IMG/VR virus record: IMGVR_UViG_3300034407_002377
Coordinates: 1 to 50,531 of that record
DNA length: 50,531 bases
Source of the DNA: a virus
Strand: one strand, 5' to 3'
The notes under the pieces are model-generated. The model did no database searches. It was given only the letters and a program-made list of their open reading frames with translations, and had not been told where the DNA came from. This document shows, piece after piece, positions 30,682 through 38,060 of the stretch (the first letter of the stretch is position 1; every line of letters begins with the position of its first letter). The translations under genes were made by a program, and so were the position numbers.

Positions 30682-31257
30682 TTACACCATAAACAATTCT
30701 AGTTTTTCTTTATCTTTTTCGATCTTTGCGAACTCTTTAATCTTAGTGTCTTTAGTTCTAATCTGATCGATTCTTTGCCTTAAGGTATCTACATATTCTA
30801 ATGTTTGAGCTGCACCATTATCATCCATACCCATAGCAGCAAAATCTTCAATACCCATCTTTTCGATGTATCTAAATTTGATTTCTTGTTGCTTCTTTTC
30901 TTTAGTAATACGCCTAATAAAAGCAAAGAAACAAATTTGAGTAAAGTAAGAGAATGCGTTTGGATTACCAGTTCTAGTAGCAGTTTCAATCTTATAGTTA
31001 TTAATAGCTCTTAGACAGTTTTCAACACCATCCATTACCATCTCTTCTCTATAAGTGTACCGAACAAAGTTCGGTCTGTGAGACAGTCCTTCAGATATTT
31101 TCATGAAACATGTAGCAACGTAATCTGGAACCTTAGGGATTTGAGTGTCATTAGATTTAGCTTCTATTACGGTCTTAACGTACTCAACTACTGCTAGTGA
31201 GAATTCCTTGTTATTGACATAGTGTGGCTTAGCTTTTGGTTTAATTTTAGTGGTCAT
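30682..31257 (-). CDS. 55: Late-transcription sigma factor gp55
   Basis: gp55 directs host RNA polymerase to TATAAATA late promoters and works with gp45 and gp33. Segments characteristic of the family are MKISEGLSHRPNFVRYTYREEMVMDGVENCLRAINNY and AFSYFTQICFFAFIRRITKEKKQQ, the sigma region 2-like part that contacts the -10 box. Length 191 aa (T4 185). It is transcribed from promoter 31280-31308. The many TATAAATA sites in this window are its likely targets. Confidence 0.95.
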   Translation of the reverse strand: MTTKIKPKAKPHYVNNKEFSLAVVEYVKTVIEAKSNDTQIPKVPDYVATCFMKISEGLSHRPNFVRYTYREEMVMDGVENCLRAINNYKIETATRTGNPNAFSYFTQICFFAFIRRITKEKKQQEIKFRYIEKMGIEDFAAMGMDDNGAAQTLEYVDTLRQRIDQIRTKDTKIKEFAKIEKDKEKLELFMV

Positions 31258-31279
31258 TTATATCTCCTAATAATGTAAT

Positions 31280-31308
31280 ATTATATCATAGTTTGGGTCA
31301 AATGTAAA
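31280..31308 (-). promoter_or_regulatory. Early-type promoter for gp55-gp47-gp46
   Basis: TTTACA (31303-31308), 17-bp spacer, TATAAT (31280-31285), extended TATG. It is back-to-back with a rightward promoter at 31354-31382, with a very A/T-rich 45-bp stretch between the two -35 boxes. Confidence 0.87.
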
Positions 31309-31353
31309 CAATTATTTTATTTTATTTATTTTCAATATTAGGTGAATTAAACG

Positions 31354-31382
31354 TTTACAAATGATCAAAAGTATGATATAAT
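31354..31382 (+). promoter_or_regulatory. Rightward early-type promoter, antisense to neighbouring genes
   Basis: TTTACA (31354-31359), 17-bp spacer, TATAAT (31377-31382), with full TATGATATAATATAG context. It is as good as the leftward promoters but faces the 3' ends of the LSm-like gene and uvsW. No plus-strand gene is convincing downstream (only a 39-codon frame from 31421). Confidence 0.8.
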
Positions 31383-31418
31383 ATAGATGTTACCGGGGAG
31401 GTTAGGGGTATACAACAA

Positions 31419-31799
31419 TTAATGTATGGTTGGTTTAATGGCTTCTTCATCTCTAATGTCATCTTCAATCATCGATTCACCCTCCAATTCGTATTCTTCT
31501 ATATCACGATTAATCTCATCTTTAATCATATCTTGACATGAATACTTAATGTAAGACTCTTTAGTCTCATCTACAACTTCAGTATGATTAATCACAAACC
31601 TTTTCATGATCTTAAACATCTTCTTGTCAGAGAAAGGAAACCAATCACTAAAAGTCCATGAATTATCAGATGCTAATCTTACGACCGCAGGTCGTTCAAC
31701 AATAAATGCGTGTTCGCCTGAACTTTGAACATAACAAATAAGCTCTTCGCCGCTTGTTAGTTTAAAGTGTCTTATATCAATATCTTTAATAGATTCCAT
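31419..31799 (-). CDS. LSm-like small protein, 126 aa (paralogue)
   Basis: The N-terminus (IRHFKLTSGEELICYVQSSGEHAFIVERPAVVRL) is clearly related to the 95-aa protein at 14648-14935 (LLRLTSGEEIIVTITSSS...VTFEKPVALY), the LSm-type pattern. The second half adds FSDWFPFSDKKMFKIMKRFVINHTEVV and a strongly acidic tail (DEINRDIEEYELEGESMIEDDIRDEEA). The function is unknown; an RNA-binding or clamp-interacting role is possible. Its ATG abuts the uvsW stop, and a late promoter places the predicted start site on the A of this ATG. Confidence 0.7.
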   Translation of the reverse strand: MESIKDIDIRHFKLTSGEELICYVQSSGEHAFIVERPAVVRLASDNSWTFSDWFPFSDKKMFKIMKRFVINHTEVVDETKESYIKYSCQDMIKDEINRDIEEYELEGESMIEDDIRDEEAIKPTIH

Positions 31800-33311
31800 T
31801 TATATATTTATATCGTATATTTTATAGTCGAATTTCTCTTTACTATAAATTTTGATCCTTTCAGCTGCATGTAATAATGTATAGTTCTTTTTGGTCTTCC
31901 AATGCAAATCGTCAGCAATATCAAATACCTTAGTAGTATCTATACCATCTGCAGACTTCCTTAATCCTCGCCCGATCGACTGTAATACTCTAATTTGAGA
32001 TTTGCTTGGTGCAGCAAAGATAACGTTATGTAGACGCTTAATATTGATACCAGTAGAAAATGTACCCATACTAGCAACAATAATTGCGTTATCCTGAGTT
32101 TCAGTGATTGCCCTAATCTCTTCCCGAGCATCGACATCTGTTTCGCCAGATACATAAAATAGCCTCCTAGTATTTCTTGGTAATGCATCAAACTTACTCT
32201 TCAACATATCGTGTAATGGTTTACCATGCTTATCAACATATTGAAACAGTATTAAAGTATTACCTTCTTGGTCCATAGCTAAATTAGTTATGAAATTATT
32301 CCTAGGATTATACTTTACGATAAAGTCAAGCTCATCTTGGTACTTCATTTTTGATACAAGCTTACAGTATTCATCGCTGTATTTTAGCAATAAGATTTTG
32401 ATATCTAACTGAGCAAGCGAACCCTCTTCCATTAACTTTTTAGTTGTGGTTACCTTATAGACCGGTCCAAACAAACCTTCTAAAACCAACTGATGTGTTT
32501 GTGATCCATCTAATGTACCGGTTGTACCAAGTCTATATTTAGCATTAACACATTTTTCTAATATAGAAGTTAATGATTTAGCTTTAAAGTTATGAGCTTC
32601 ATCTCCAACAATCATACCATAATTTTGAAACCAGTTAGATGTTTCTTTATATATTGACTGCCATGTTGTAATAACAACCTGTTGCTTTATGTTATATTTT
32701 TCTTTACCAGAATAGATTTTATGACAATTTTCTTCAACACTCCAATCATCTGTCCGAGAATAATCAGCAAAATCTGAATACATTTGTTCAACTAACGAGG
32801 TCGTAGGGACGATCAGCAGTACGTTTCCTTGATTCATTTCTAAATGGTATCTAATGGCGAGATATATGATCAGACTCTTTCCGGAAGCCGTAGGGCTTAA
32901 TAGTAACGCCTTTCTATGCTGTAGCGCCCTCGACAGTGCATCGAGCTGGTACGACCGGGGTGTTATACCTACTCCATTCACAGAGAGTGACAGACTGTTC
33001 AGGAAGGTTTCTATGTCATGCATCTCTTTAGTATCGGGCCTTCCATACATGGAATTGTCCTCTACGATGAGCTCATAGCCCCTAACTTGGGCAAATTCTT
33101 TGATATATTCAAATAAACCACCATATATAGTCTTCTTACGGGCATCATATAGACGTATTTTGCCATCCCACATACGATTTTTGTATGCTGGCATGAACTT
33201 ATACCCTTCTACAAAGAAGCAGAAGTGCTCAGACAATTCCATCTCTATCCCCGGTTCAGTCACAATATGGAGGAAGACTTCATTTTTCTTTTTGACTATT
33301 ATTTTTTCCAT
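31800..33311 (-). CDS. uvsW: UvsW DNA/RNA helicase
   Basis: UvsW is an SF2 helicase that unwinds R-loops and branched DNA and switches T4 from origin- to recombination-dependent replication. The N-terminal DNA-binding domain includes MPAYKNRMWDGKIRLYDARK; then PRSYQLDALSRAL (Q-motif-like), Walker A SPTASGKS, the DEAH box GDEAHNFKA, GTTGTLDG (motif III-like) and motif VI QSIGRGLRKS. Length 503 aa. It overlaps uvsY by one base (TAATG). The rightward promoter at 31354 would make RNA antisense to this gene. Confidence 0.96.
   Translation of the reverse strand: MEKIIVKKKNEVFLHIVTEPGIEMELSEHFCFFVEGYKFMPAYKNRMWDGKIRLYDARKKTIYGGLFEYIKEFAQVRGYELIVEDNSMYGRPDTKEMHDIETFLNSLSLSVNGVGITPRSYQLDALSRALQHRKALLLSPTASGKSLIIYLAIRYHLEMNQGNVLLIVPTTSLVEQMYSDFADYSRTDDWSVEENCHKIYSGKEKYNIKQQVVITTWQSIYKETSNWFQNYGMIVGDEAHNFKAKSLTSILEKCVNAKYRLGTTGTLDGSQTHQLVLEGLFGPVYKVTTTKKLMEEGSLAQLDIKILLLKYSDEYCKLVSKMKYQDELDFIVKYNPRNNFITNLAMDQEGNTLILFQYVDKHGKPLHDMLKSKFDALPRNTRRLFYVSGETDVDAREEIRAITETQDNAIIVASMGTFSTGINIKRLHNVIFAAPSKSQIRVLQSIGRGLRKSADGIDTTKVFDIADDLHWKTKKNYTLLHAAERIKIYSKEKFDYKIYDINI
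31805..31812 (-). promoter_or_regulatory. Late promoter abutting the LSm-like gene
   Basis: TATAAATA with 5 nt to the ATG at 31799; a start 6 nt downstream, as in T4 late promoters, would make a leaderless mRNA. No Shine-Dalgarno precedes this ATG. Confidence 0.45.
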
Positions 33312-33757
33312 TACATTCCGCTAGTGAATTTATTCCATTCAATGATATTCTTGATATTCTGATGACGCCACTTGACATTTTCCATTATCTCTTTTAACGT
33401 GTCTATCAGCTCTTGGGTATAATGCATTTTAGCTTGATGTTCTTGAATCAATGGATCAGCATCATACCACTTGTCCATATCACCTTTTAATACAGTAAGT
33501 CCATTCAATGGATCATATGACCAACCTTTAGCGTCTAATTCGACTTGGGTAAGTTTACCATTGTAATGCATAAATTTGTCTCTCAGTAATACTTTAAATT
33601 CAAGGTCTAATTTCTTGAATCTTAATTTATTAACTGAGTATAGTTCTAAGTACTTCGAATGAAGCTTTGCAGAATCTCGAGCAGACTTATCTAATTCGAG
33701 TTGATCAATTACTGAATCTTTCTTCCACATTTCAAGTATTGTTTCTAGGCTATTCAT
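33311..33757 (-). CDS. uvsY: UvsY recombination mediator
   Basis: UvsY loads UvsX on single-stranded DNA covered by gp32. The recognisable central part is LHSKYLELYSVNKLRFKKLDLEFKVLLRDKFMHYNGK, followed by VLKGDMDKWYDADPLIQEHQAKMHYTQELIDTLKEIM and the terminal HQNIKNIIEWNKFTSGM. Length 148 aa (T4 137). A long hairpin and a late promoter (33779-33786) precede it; coupling to uvsW by TAATG matches T4 order. Confidence 0.92.
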   Translation of the reverse strand: MNSLETILEMWKKDSVIDQLELDKSARDSAKLHSKYLELYSVNKLRFKKLDLEFKVLLRDKFMHYNGKLTQVELDAKGWSYDPLNGLTVLKGDMDKWYDADPLIQEHQAKMHYTQELIDTLKEIMENVKWRHQNIKNIIEWNKFTSGM

Positions 33758-33778
33758 TATATCTCCATAGTATAAAAT

Positions 33779-33786
33779 TATTTATA
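33779..33786 (-). promoter_or_regulatory. T4-type late promoter for uvsY-uvsW
   Basis: TATAAATA directly downstream of the hairpin at 33788-33827 and 22 nt upstream of the uvsY ATG. Confidence 0.6.
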
Positions 33787-33787
33787 T

Positions 33788-33827
33788 GTATACAGAAAGT
33801 ACCCCAGAAAGGGGATTTTCTGTATAC
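33788..33827. terminator. Long hairpin after gp19-like paralogue
   Basis: GTATACAGAAA (33788-33798) pairs with TTTCTGTATAC (33817-33827), and an inner CCCC pairs with GGGG around a 5-nt loop. It touches the stop codon of the tail gene and separates the virion module from uvsY. With no long U-run it may be a terminator of low efficiency or an mRNA end stabiliser. Confidence 0.6.
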
Positions 33828-34286
33828 TTAATTTACTTCGAAGTACGTATATTTAAATGTTACGTCAGCTTGTAAATATTCAATATCAGTTTGTTGTGTT
33901 GAAAATTCAACAGCAGCTAAACTAGTTGGGAAGCAATCTCTAAACGTTACTTCTTTTGTTACGTTATTATGACTACTCAATATAGAAAGAGTAGCATCTG
34001 ATTTAAATGACTCTCCCTTTTGAATTATATTATGCATCCAATTAAACATTTCGATATAGTTTTCCATATCTTCTGTTATATTAAATCTAATAGAAAGATC
34101 TCCAAAAGAAATTCGATCACCAGTCATTCCCATATTAGATGTCTTATATGGTGTAGGTACATCCGATAAAGATAAATCTGGAAGCGTTACTGATGTACAA
34201 AAATATTCAATATTAGAATACTGTGTAGAATCGATTTTAAATTGAAACCCTACTGGGCTTAAAAAGTTTTTATTTGATGTAGTCAT
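33828..34286 (-). CDS. gp19-like tail tube paralogue, 152 aa
   Basis: A tube-fold protein: GFQFKIDSTQYSNIEYFCTSVTLPDLSL, MTGDRISFGDLSIRFNITEDMENYIEMFNWM and a terminal FRDCFPTSLAAVEFSTQQTDIEYLQADVTFKYTYFEV. The last block parallels the true tail tube gp19 (39618-40145: RGCFPTNLSTIELSYDNE...). It is probably a tube initiator or baseplate-proximal tube-like protein, a type common in marine T4-like phages. The ATG lacks a Shine-Dalgarno and lies 5 nt after a late promoter. Confidence 0.82.
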   Translation of the reverse strand: MTTSNKNFLSPVGFQFKIDSTQYSNIEYFCTSVTLPDLSLSDVPTPYKTSNMGMTGDRISFGDLSIRFNITEDMENYIEMFNWMHNIIQKGESFKSDATLSILSSHNNVTKEVTFRDCFPTSLAAVEFSTQQTDIEYLQADVTFKYTYFEVN

Positions 34287-34291
34287 ATATC

Positions 34292-34299
34292 TATTTATA
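34292..34299 (-). promoter_or_regulatory. Late promoter abutting the gp19-like paralogue
   Basis: TATAAATA followed by GATAT then ATG (34286). The predicted late start site coincides with the A of ATG. Confidence 0.45.
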
Positions 34300-34349
34300 C
34301 TCTTTAAATGTTAGAATGTGCCATCCCTGGCCGGCTTACTCCTAAAACT

Positions 34350-34544
34350 TTACTTACTTTTTGGTTCAGTCTTTTCAGCAGTTTGTGTAATAACTCCACT
34401 TATACCGTCAAGAGTACCTGTAGTAATACCTACAACGTCATCTTTGACGCCACCTACAATACCTTGAGACGCAGTATAAACTGAATCCAGAGTATTACAA
34501 CCCGCTAAACCAACAACCATGATAGCAATAAATGATGCTTTCAT
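34350..34544 (-). CDS. Small lipoprotein, 64 aa
   Basis: Signal peptide with lipobox: MKASFIAIMVVGLAGC (cleavage before Cys16), then a Gly/Val/Thr-rich mature region with repeated GxxxGxxxD patterns (GIVGGVKDDVVGITTGTLDGISGVI) and a polar tail (TAEKTEPKSK). It would be anchored to the host inner or outer membrane. Entericidin-like peptides and phage exclusion lipoproteins have similar form. It is expressed late (late promoter 34652-34659), downstream of the major capsid gene, so exclusion or lysis are candidates. Confidence 0.8.
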   Translation of the reverse strand: MKASFIAIMVVGLAGCNTLDSVYTASQGIVGGVKDDVVGITTGTLDGISGVITQTAEKTEPKSK

Positions 34545-34651
34545 AATATTCTCCTATTTGTAACTCCGATTGTGGGCTCCCTCTAGGACACTTCATCCAC
34601 CTTTGCTGCATGTACCACTTGATACGTTTAGCCAAATCCTTCTTATGTATC

Positions 34652-34659
34652 TATTTATA
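34652..34659 (-). promoter_or_regulatory. Late promoter for the lipoprotein
   Basis: TATAAATA just after the gp23 terminator, giving the lipoprotein its own late transcript with a roughly 100-nt leader (34545-34646) in which I see no clear gene. Confidence 0.6.
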
Positions 34660-34663
34660 CACA

Positions 34664-34689
34664 TAAAAAAAGGGCCCCGAAGGACCCTT
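34664..34689 (-). terminator. Rho-independent terminator after gp23
   Basis: Minus strand AAGGGTCC, TTCG tetraloop, GGGCCCTT then a seven-T run. The 8-bp stem has one G-T pair. The UUCG tetraloop and T-run make it a textbook terminator for the abundant capsid mRNA. Confidence 0.92.
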
Positions 34690-34711
34690 TAAATATTAAT
34701 CTAATTAAAGA

Positions 34712-36052
34712 TTAAGCACTAGCCATGATACCGTCTACTCTAAAGATTCTAAAGTATGGGTTAGCACGATCAGCACCAACGGTTCCATCAGTAGCTACGA
34801 ATGGGTTTGCAACCATACCGTATCTAGTTTTGAAGCCGATTCTTGGCTGGAAGTCTTGCTCGCCGATCGCTTTAACCATAGTTAAAGGAACGTATGGGCA
34901 GTAGAATACACCTGCGTCATATGGAGTAGTACCTCTATAACCTACACAAACGTAGTCGCCACTGGCATATGGATCAACATATACTTTAAACTTACCGTTA
35001 AGAACACCGGCAAAAGTATTACCAGTATCATCTACGTTAAGGTTAGTAGCAAGAGCGGGGCTGTAATCAAGCATACCAGAAGCAGCAAGTACAGAACCTA
35101 CGTCAGAAGAACAGATAACATAGTTACCCTTGCCTCTGCGAGTCTCTTTAGCAATAACGTTAGCTTCACGTTCAATCTGTACGATCAAACCTTTAGCCTT
35201 CTCAGCCAACCAACGACCGTCTGAATCAGTATCCATATTGAAGATACCTTTAACAGAAGCAGAAGCCTGAAGAGCGCCTAGCTTAGCAGTACGGTTTACA
35301 GTTCTAACTACTTCTCTGTTGATTTCCGCGAGGATTTCAGAAGAAAGAATAGTAGCAAGTTCACCTTCAGCATCTAGACCGTGGATTGCTTTAAGATCTT
35401 GAGCAAGTTCCATAGTATATTCAGCTTTAAGAGCTCTTGACTTAGCAGTTACTGTAGCTTTCTCGATTGAGAATGCCATTTCACCGAATGAACCACCTGA
35501 ACCGCCAGTACCCAATGCTTCAGAAGCAGCAGTACTAAGACCACCAGCATAATCGGAAACGATTTCGCCAGCAGTTTCACCAGTTGCCAAAGAACCATCA
35601 CCATCATCGACAGCAGTTTCTAGACCAGAAGGACCAGCTTCTTGAGTAACACTAGTGTCACCAGAGAAAGCAGTGTTAGCTTCATCAAACAAAGCTTCAG
35701 CACCAACTTGACTTGTGTACTTGCTCTTCATAGCAAAGATTAGACCAGTAGGACCAGTCATAGGTTGAACACCAGCAATATCATAAGCGATAAGGTTAGG
35801 CATTGCACGTCTTACCAAAGAGATAAGAACGGGATTAAAACCGGCAACATTGTCACCAGTTGCGTTAGCCGGAGCATCTTCCCCAAGGAAGGTGTTAGAC
35901 TTAGCAATGTGCTCTTCACGAGCAGCGATTTCTTGGTTTTCCAATAGTCTTGCAGTTACTGCTGCTTTATGACTATCTTGAATTGTAGGAACATCTGTGT
36001 GCTCGAGTACCGGGCTCCACTTTTCCATTAAGTTTTTGTCTGCGTTAAACAT
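34712..36052 (-). CDS. 23: Major capsid protein, T4 gp23-like
   Basis: Forms the hexamers of the head shell after cleavage of its N-terminus by gp21. Diagnostic regions: FNADKNLMEKWSPVLEHTDVP at the start, NPVLISLVRRAMPNLIAYDIAGVQPMTGPTGLIFAM, KATVTAKSRALKAEYTMELAQDLKAIHGLDAE and the C-terminal PRIGFKTRYGMVANPF. Length 446 aa (T4 521). A likely gp21 cleavage site lies near NTFLGED (about 48-54), where an aliphatic residue precedes Gly-Glu. Folding may need the phage GroES-like protein. Confidence 0.98.
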   Translation of the reverse strand: MFNADKNLMEKWSPVLEHTDVPTIQDSHKAAVTARLLENQEIAAREEHIAKSNTFLGEDAPANATGDNVAGFNPVLISLVRRAMPNLIAYDIAGVQPMTGPTGLIFAMKSKYTSQVGAEALFDEANTAFSGDTSVTQEAGPSGLETAVDDGDGSLATGETAGEIVSDYAGGLSTAASEALGTGGSGGSFGEMAFSIEKATVTAKSRALKAEYTMELAQDLKAIHGLDAEGELATILSSEILAEINREVVRTVNRTAKLGALQASASVKGIFNMDTDSDGRWLAEKAKGLIVQIEREANVIAKETRRGKGNYVICSSDVGSVLAASGMLDYSPALATNLNVDDTGNTFAGVLNGKFKVYVDPYASGDYVCVGYRGTTPYDAGVFYCPYVPLTMVKAIGEQDFQPRIGFKTRYGMVANPFVATDGTVGADRANPYFRIFRVDGIMASA

Positions 36053-36075
36053 TTAAGTTTCTCCTATTAAGACGT

Positions 36076-37179
36076 TTATTTTTTGTACTTTGAGATAGCT
36101 GATGTATATCTAGCCATAGATTCACTGAGGTCATTTGTAATTTCGTCAGTACCAACCAATTTTTGAGCTTCATCTACTGATTCTTGAGCTTCAGATTTGA
36201 AGTATGATTCTTTAACAACATTAACTTTCATTTCGAAAGATTCTGCAGTATCAAAATCAATATCTTCTACCAAAGATGCAAGCTTTTCAGCTTCAGTCAA
36301 TGCTAGCCCAGAAGAAGCATTTCGTACAATCTCAGCTCTTTCCAAACCGGAAACAGACTCAGTGAGTGCGATATTTTCTTCAACTGATTTATTTAGAGAC
36401 TCTTCCAGCTCAGCAACTTGTTCGGCTAATTCGTCGATCATGTTAACTTTACCTTCTGGAATCTCAATGTAATGTTCTTTGAACACTGATTGTAGAGAAG
36501 TCATAAAGTCTTCAGCAATTTCAGTCCTAAGACCAGTTTCAACTGCTACTTTATTTTCATCCATCCAGTTACCAACCACGTAGTTGAGGTATGAATCTAC
36601 CTTTTCTACTAGCTCGGACTTGATTTCAGTTACTTCTTCTTCAAGGTTTTGAACGTACTCAGACTCTAATCTCTCAATTTCTGCACTTACTTTGGACTTC
36701 AAAGCAGCTTCAAAAATGATTCCGGCTTTCGCTTGGAATCCGTCAGATAAAGTAGCTTCTTCAGCAACCAAACCATCTAAGTCCTCTTGGTAGTCAATGT
36801 GGCTAACGTCGACATCGACATCTTCCTTGGCTACTTTGGTGGCTTCAACGTCTGGAGCATTGATCACTTTATATACTTGAGCATAGATCTTCTGTGCACC
36901 TTCTTTTTTCGATTTCTTCAACATATCATTTACTGATGCCATAATAGCAGCTTTGGTTTTCGGCATTTCAACTACAGGCTCTTCGTCTTCGTCGTCTTCT
37001 TCATCAGAATTCTCCTTAACTTCTTCCTCTTCGTCTTCATCCTCATCCTTAGCGTCATCACTAGCTTCTACGATTTCTTCGTCTTGAACTTGTTCGTCTT
37101 CAACGAGCTCCTCGGTAGTAAGCTCTTCAGTTTCTGATACGTCTTCGACTAAATCGTTTTGCATTTCGTCATTAGACAT
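36076..37179 (-). CDS. 22: Prohead core scaffold, T4 gp22-like
   Basis: gp22 is the main scaffold on which gp23 assembles and is later digested by gp21. The first 75 residues are strongly acidic (EETEELTTEELVEDEQVQDEE-like composition), followed by helical coiled-coil segments with EYVQNLEEEVTEIKSELVEKVDSYL and EQVAELEESLNKSVEENIAL. Length 367 aa, longer than T4 (269) because of the acidic N-terminus. It sits between gp21 and gp23 as in T4. Confidence 0.93.
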   Translation of the reverse strand: MSNDEMQNDLVEDVSETEELTTEELVEDEQVQDEEIVEASDDAKDEDEDEEEEVKENSDEEDDEDEEPVVEMPKTKAAIMASVNDMLKKSKKEGAQKIYAQVYKVINAPDVEATKVAKEDVDVDVSHIDYQEDLDGLVAEEATLSDGFQAKAGIIFEAALKSKVSAEIERLESEYVQNLEEEVTEIKSELVEKVDSYLNYVVGNWMDENKVAVETGLRTEIAEDFMTSLQSVFKEHYIEIPEGKVNMIDELAEQVAELEESLNKSVEENIALTESVSGLERAEIVRNASSGLALTEAEKLASLVEDIDFDTAESFEMKVNVVKESYFKSEAQESVDEAQKLVGTDEITNDLSESMARYTSAISKYKK

Positions 37180-37193
37180 AATTTATTCTCCTA

Positions 37194-37847
37194 TTAAGAA
37201 TTTACAAGTTTAGAGAGGAAATTCTTAAAAGCTTTAATCTCAATATCCGACGAACGCATACCTCGAGCTTCCTTGATTTCAGTCTCAATTTTTTCAACTT
37301 CTTGTGGACAAAGGACACCATTGTTCCATACCCAATCAACACCTTCCATAATTCCATTGACAAATGCCTCTGGAGCTGAAGGGTCTTGAACGATATCTAT
37401 AGTAGACAACATAAAGTCATCTTTCACATACATGGCGCCGTTTTTGTTTACAAGACTTCCCATACCACGACTTGATACACCAAGCTTAACTCCGCCTTCT
37501 AACAAACCAGTTACGATATTGCCCATAGGAGTATTAAGAATTGATGCTTTTCCTATAACATTACTTCCGTCAAACCTGAGTTCGGTAATCTTATGTGAAA
37601 CTTTATCTAAGTTAATGGAAGGACCTTCAGGGTGGTTTAATTCCCCAACGGCTCTTCCAGTACTTACTTGTTCTTTTACGTACTTTGCAACAGCAGCTTC
37701 TAATATACTTTTTTCATATATTCGACCGTTTCTATTTTTAGAATCAGCTTGCATAAAGATACCCTCAATTACGAGAGTCTTTTTACCATTGACTTTTTCT
37801 TCAATAACCTCTAGGTTACTGTCGTTATATTCTGCTATAAGTTTCAT
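37194..37847 (-). CDS. 21: Prohead protease, T4 gp21-like
   Basis: A herpesvirus-assemblin-like serine protease that matures the prohead. Conserved elements: NRNGRIY (38-44), VGELNHPEGP with the catalytic His, and GVSSRGMGSL with the catalytic Ser, then LSTIDIVQDPSAP. Length 217 aa (T4 212). It lies between the core proteins gp67/68-like and gp22. Confidence 0.96.
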   Translation of the reverse strand: MKLIAEYNDSNLEVIEEKVNGKKTLVIEGIFMQADSKNRNGRIYEKSILEAAVAKYVKEQVSTGRAVGELNHPEGPSINLDKVSHKITELRFDGSNVIGKASILNTPMGNIVTGLLEGGVKLGVSSRGMGSLVNKNGAMYVKDDFMLSTIDIVQDPSAPEAFVNGIMEGVDWVWNNGVLCPQEVEKIETEIKEARGMRSSDIEIKAFKNFLSKLVNS

Positions 37848-37859
37848 TTTACTTATTTC

Positions 37860-38027
37860 CTATTGCTCCGCTTTGGAGCTTTGTCTGTCTTGTAATGTAG
37901 ATGCTACTTCAATCTTCTTAGCATCCATTGCAGCAGTCAACTTATCAGCCATAACACTATTAAAGTCCTTAGCCGCTTGAACATTGTCTCCGCCTTTTAC
38001 ATTATCAATCAAATCTATAATACTCAT
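37860..38027 (-). CDS. Small prohead core protein (gp67/68-like), 55 aa
   Basis: A short gene below usual ORF cut-offs. The ATG at 38027 follows AGGAAA-type ribosome binding sequence and a late promoter (38048-38055). The peptide starts MSIIDLIDNVKGGDNVQA, has a central amphipathic helix (FNSVMADKLTAAMDAKKIEVAS) and ends QDRQSSKAEQ. Its position between portal gp20 and protease gp21, and the helix-rich form, match the small core proteins of T4-like heads. Confidence 0.8.
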   Translation of the reverse strand: MSIIDLIDNVKGGDNVQAAKDFNSVMADKLTAAMDAKKIEVASTLQDRQSSKAEQ

Positions 38028-38047
38028 TATTTCCTTTCCTTTGTATA

Positions 38048-38055
38048 TATTTATA
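38048..38055 (-). promoter_or_regulatory. Late promoter for the core/capsid genes
   Basis: TATAAATA, 21 nt ahead of the small core protein; probably drives gp67/68-like, gp21, gp22 and gp23. Confidence 0.6.
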
Positions 38056-38060
38056 ATAAT

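Noticed and set aside
31421-31540. 39-codon plus-strand frame after the rightward promoter
   Set aside because: No properly spaced Shine-Dalgarno, and it is the complement of the acidic tail of the LSm-like gene; I keep the promoter but not the gene.
34545-34646. Possible small ORF in the lipoprotein leader (KWYMQQRWMKCPRG...)
   Set aside because: No well-spaced ribosome binding site or convincing start; it runs out of frame into the lipoprotein gene. A nested Rz/Rz1 arrangement was considered, but no membrane anchor is present.
37432-37980. 182-codon open frame on the plus strand opposite gp21
   Set aside because: It is antisense to the conserved prohead protease and the small core gene, has no ribosome binding site, and its composition is that of a complement-strand shadow.
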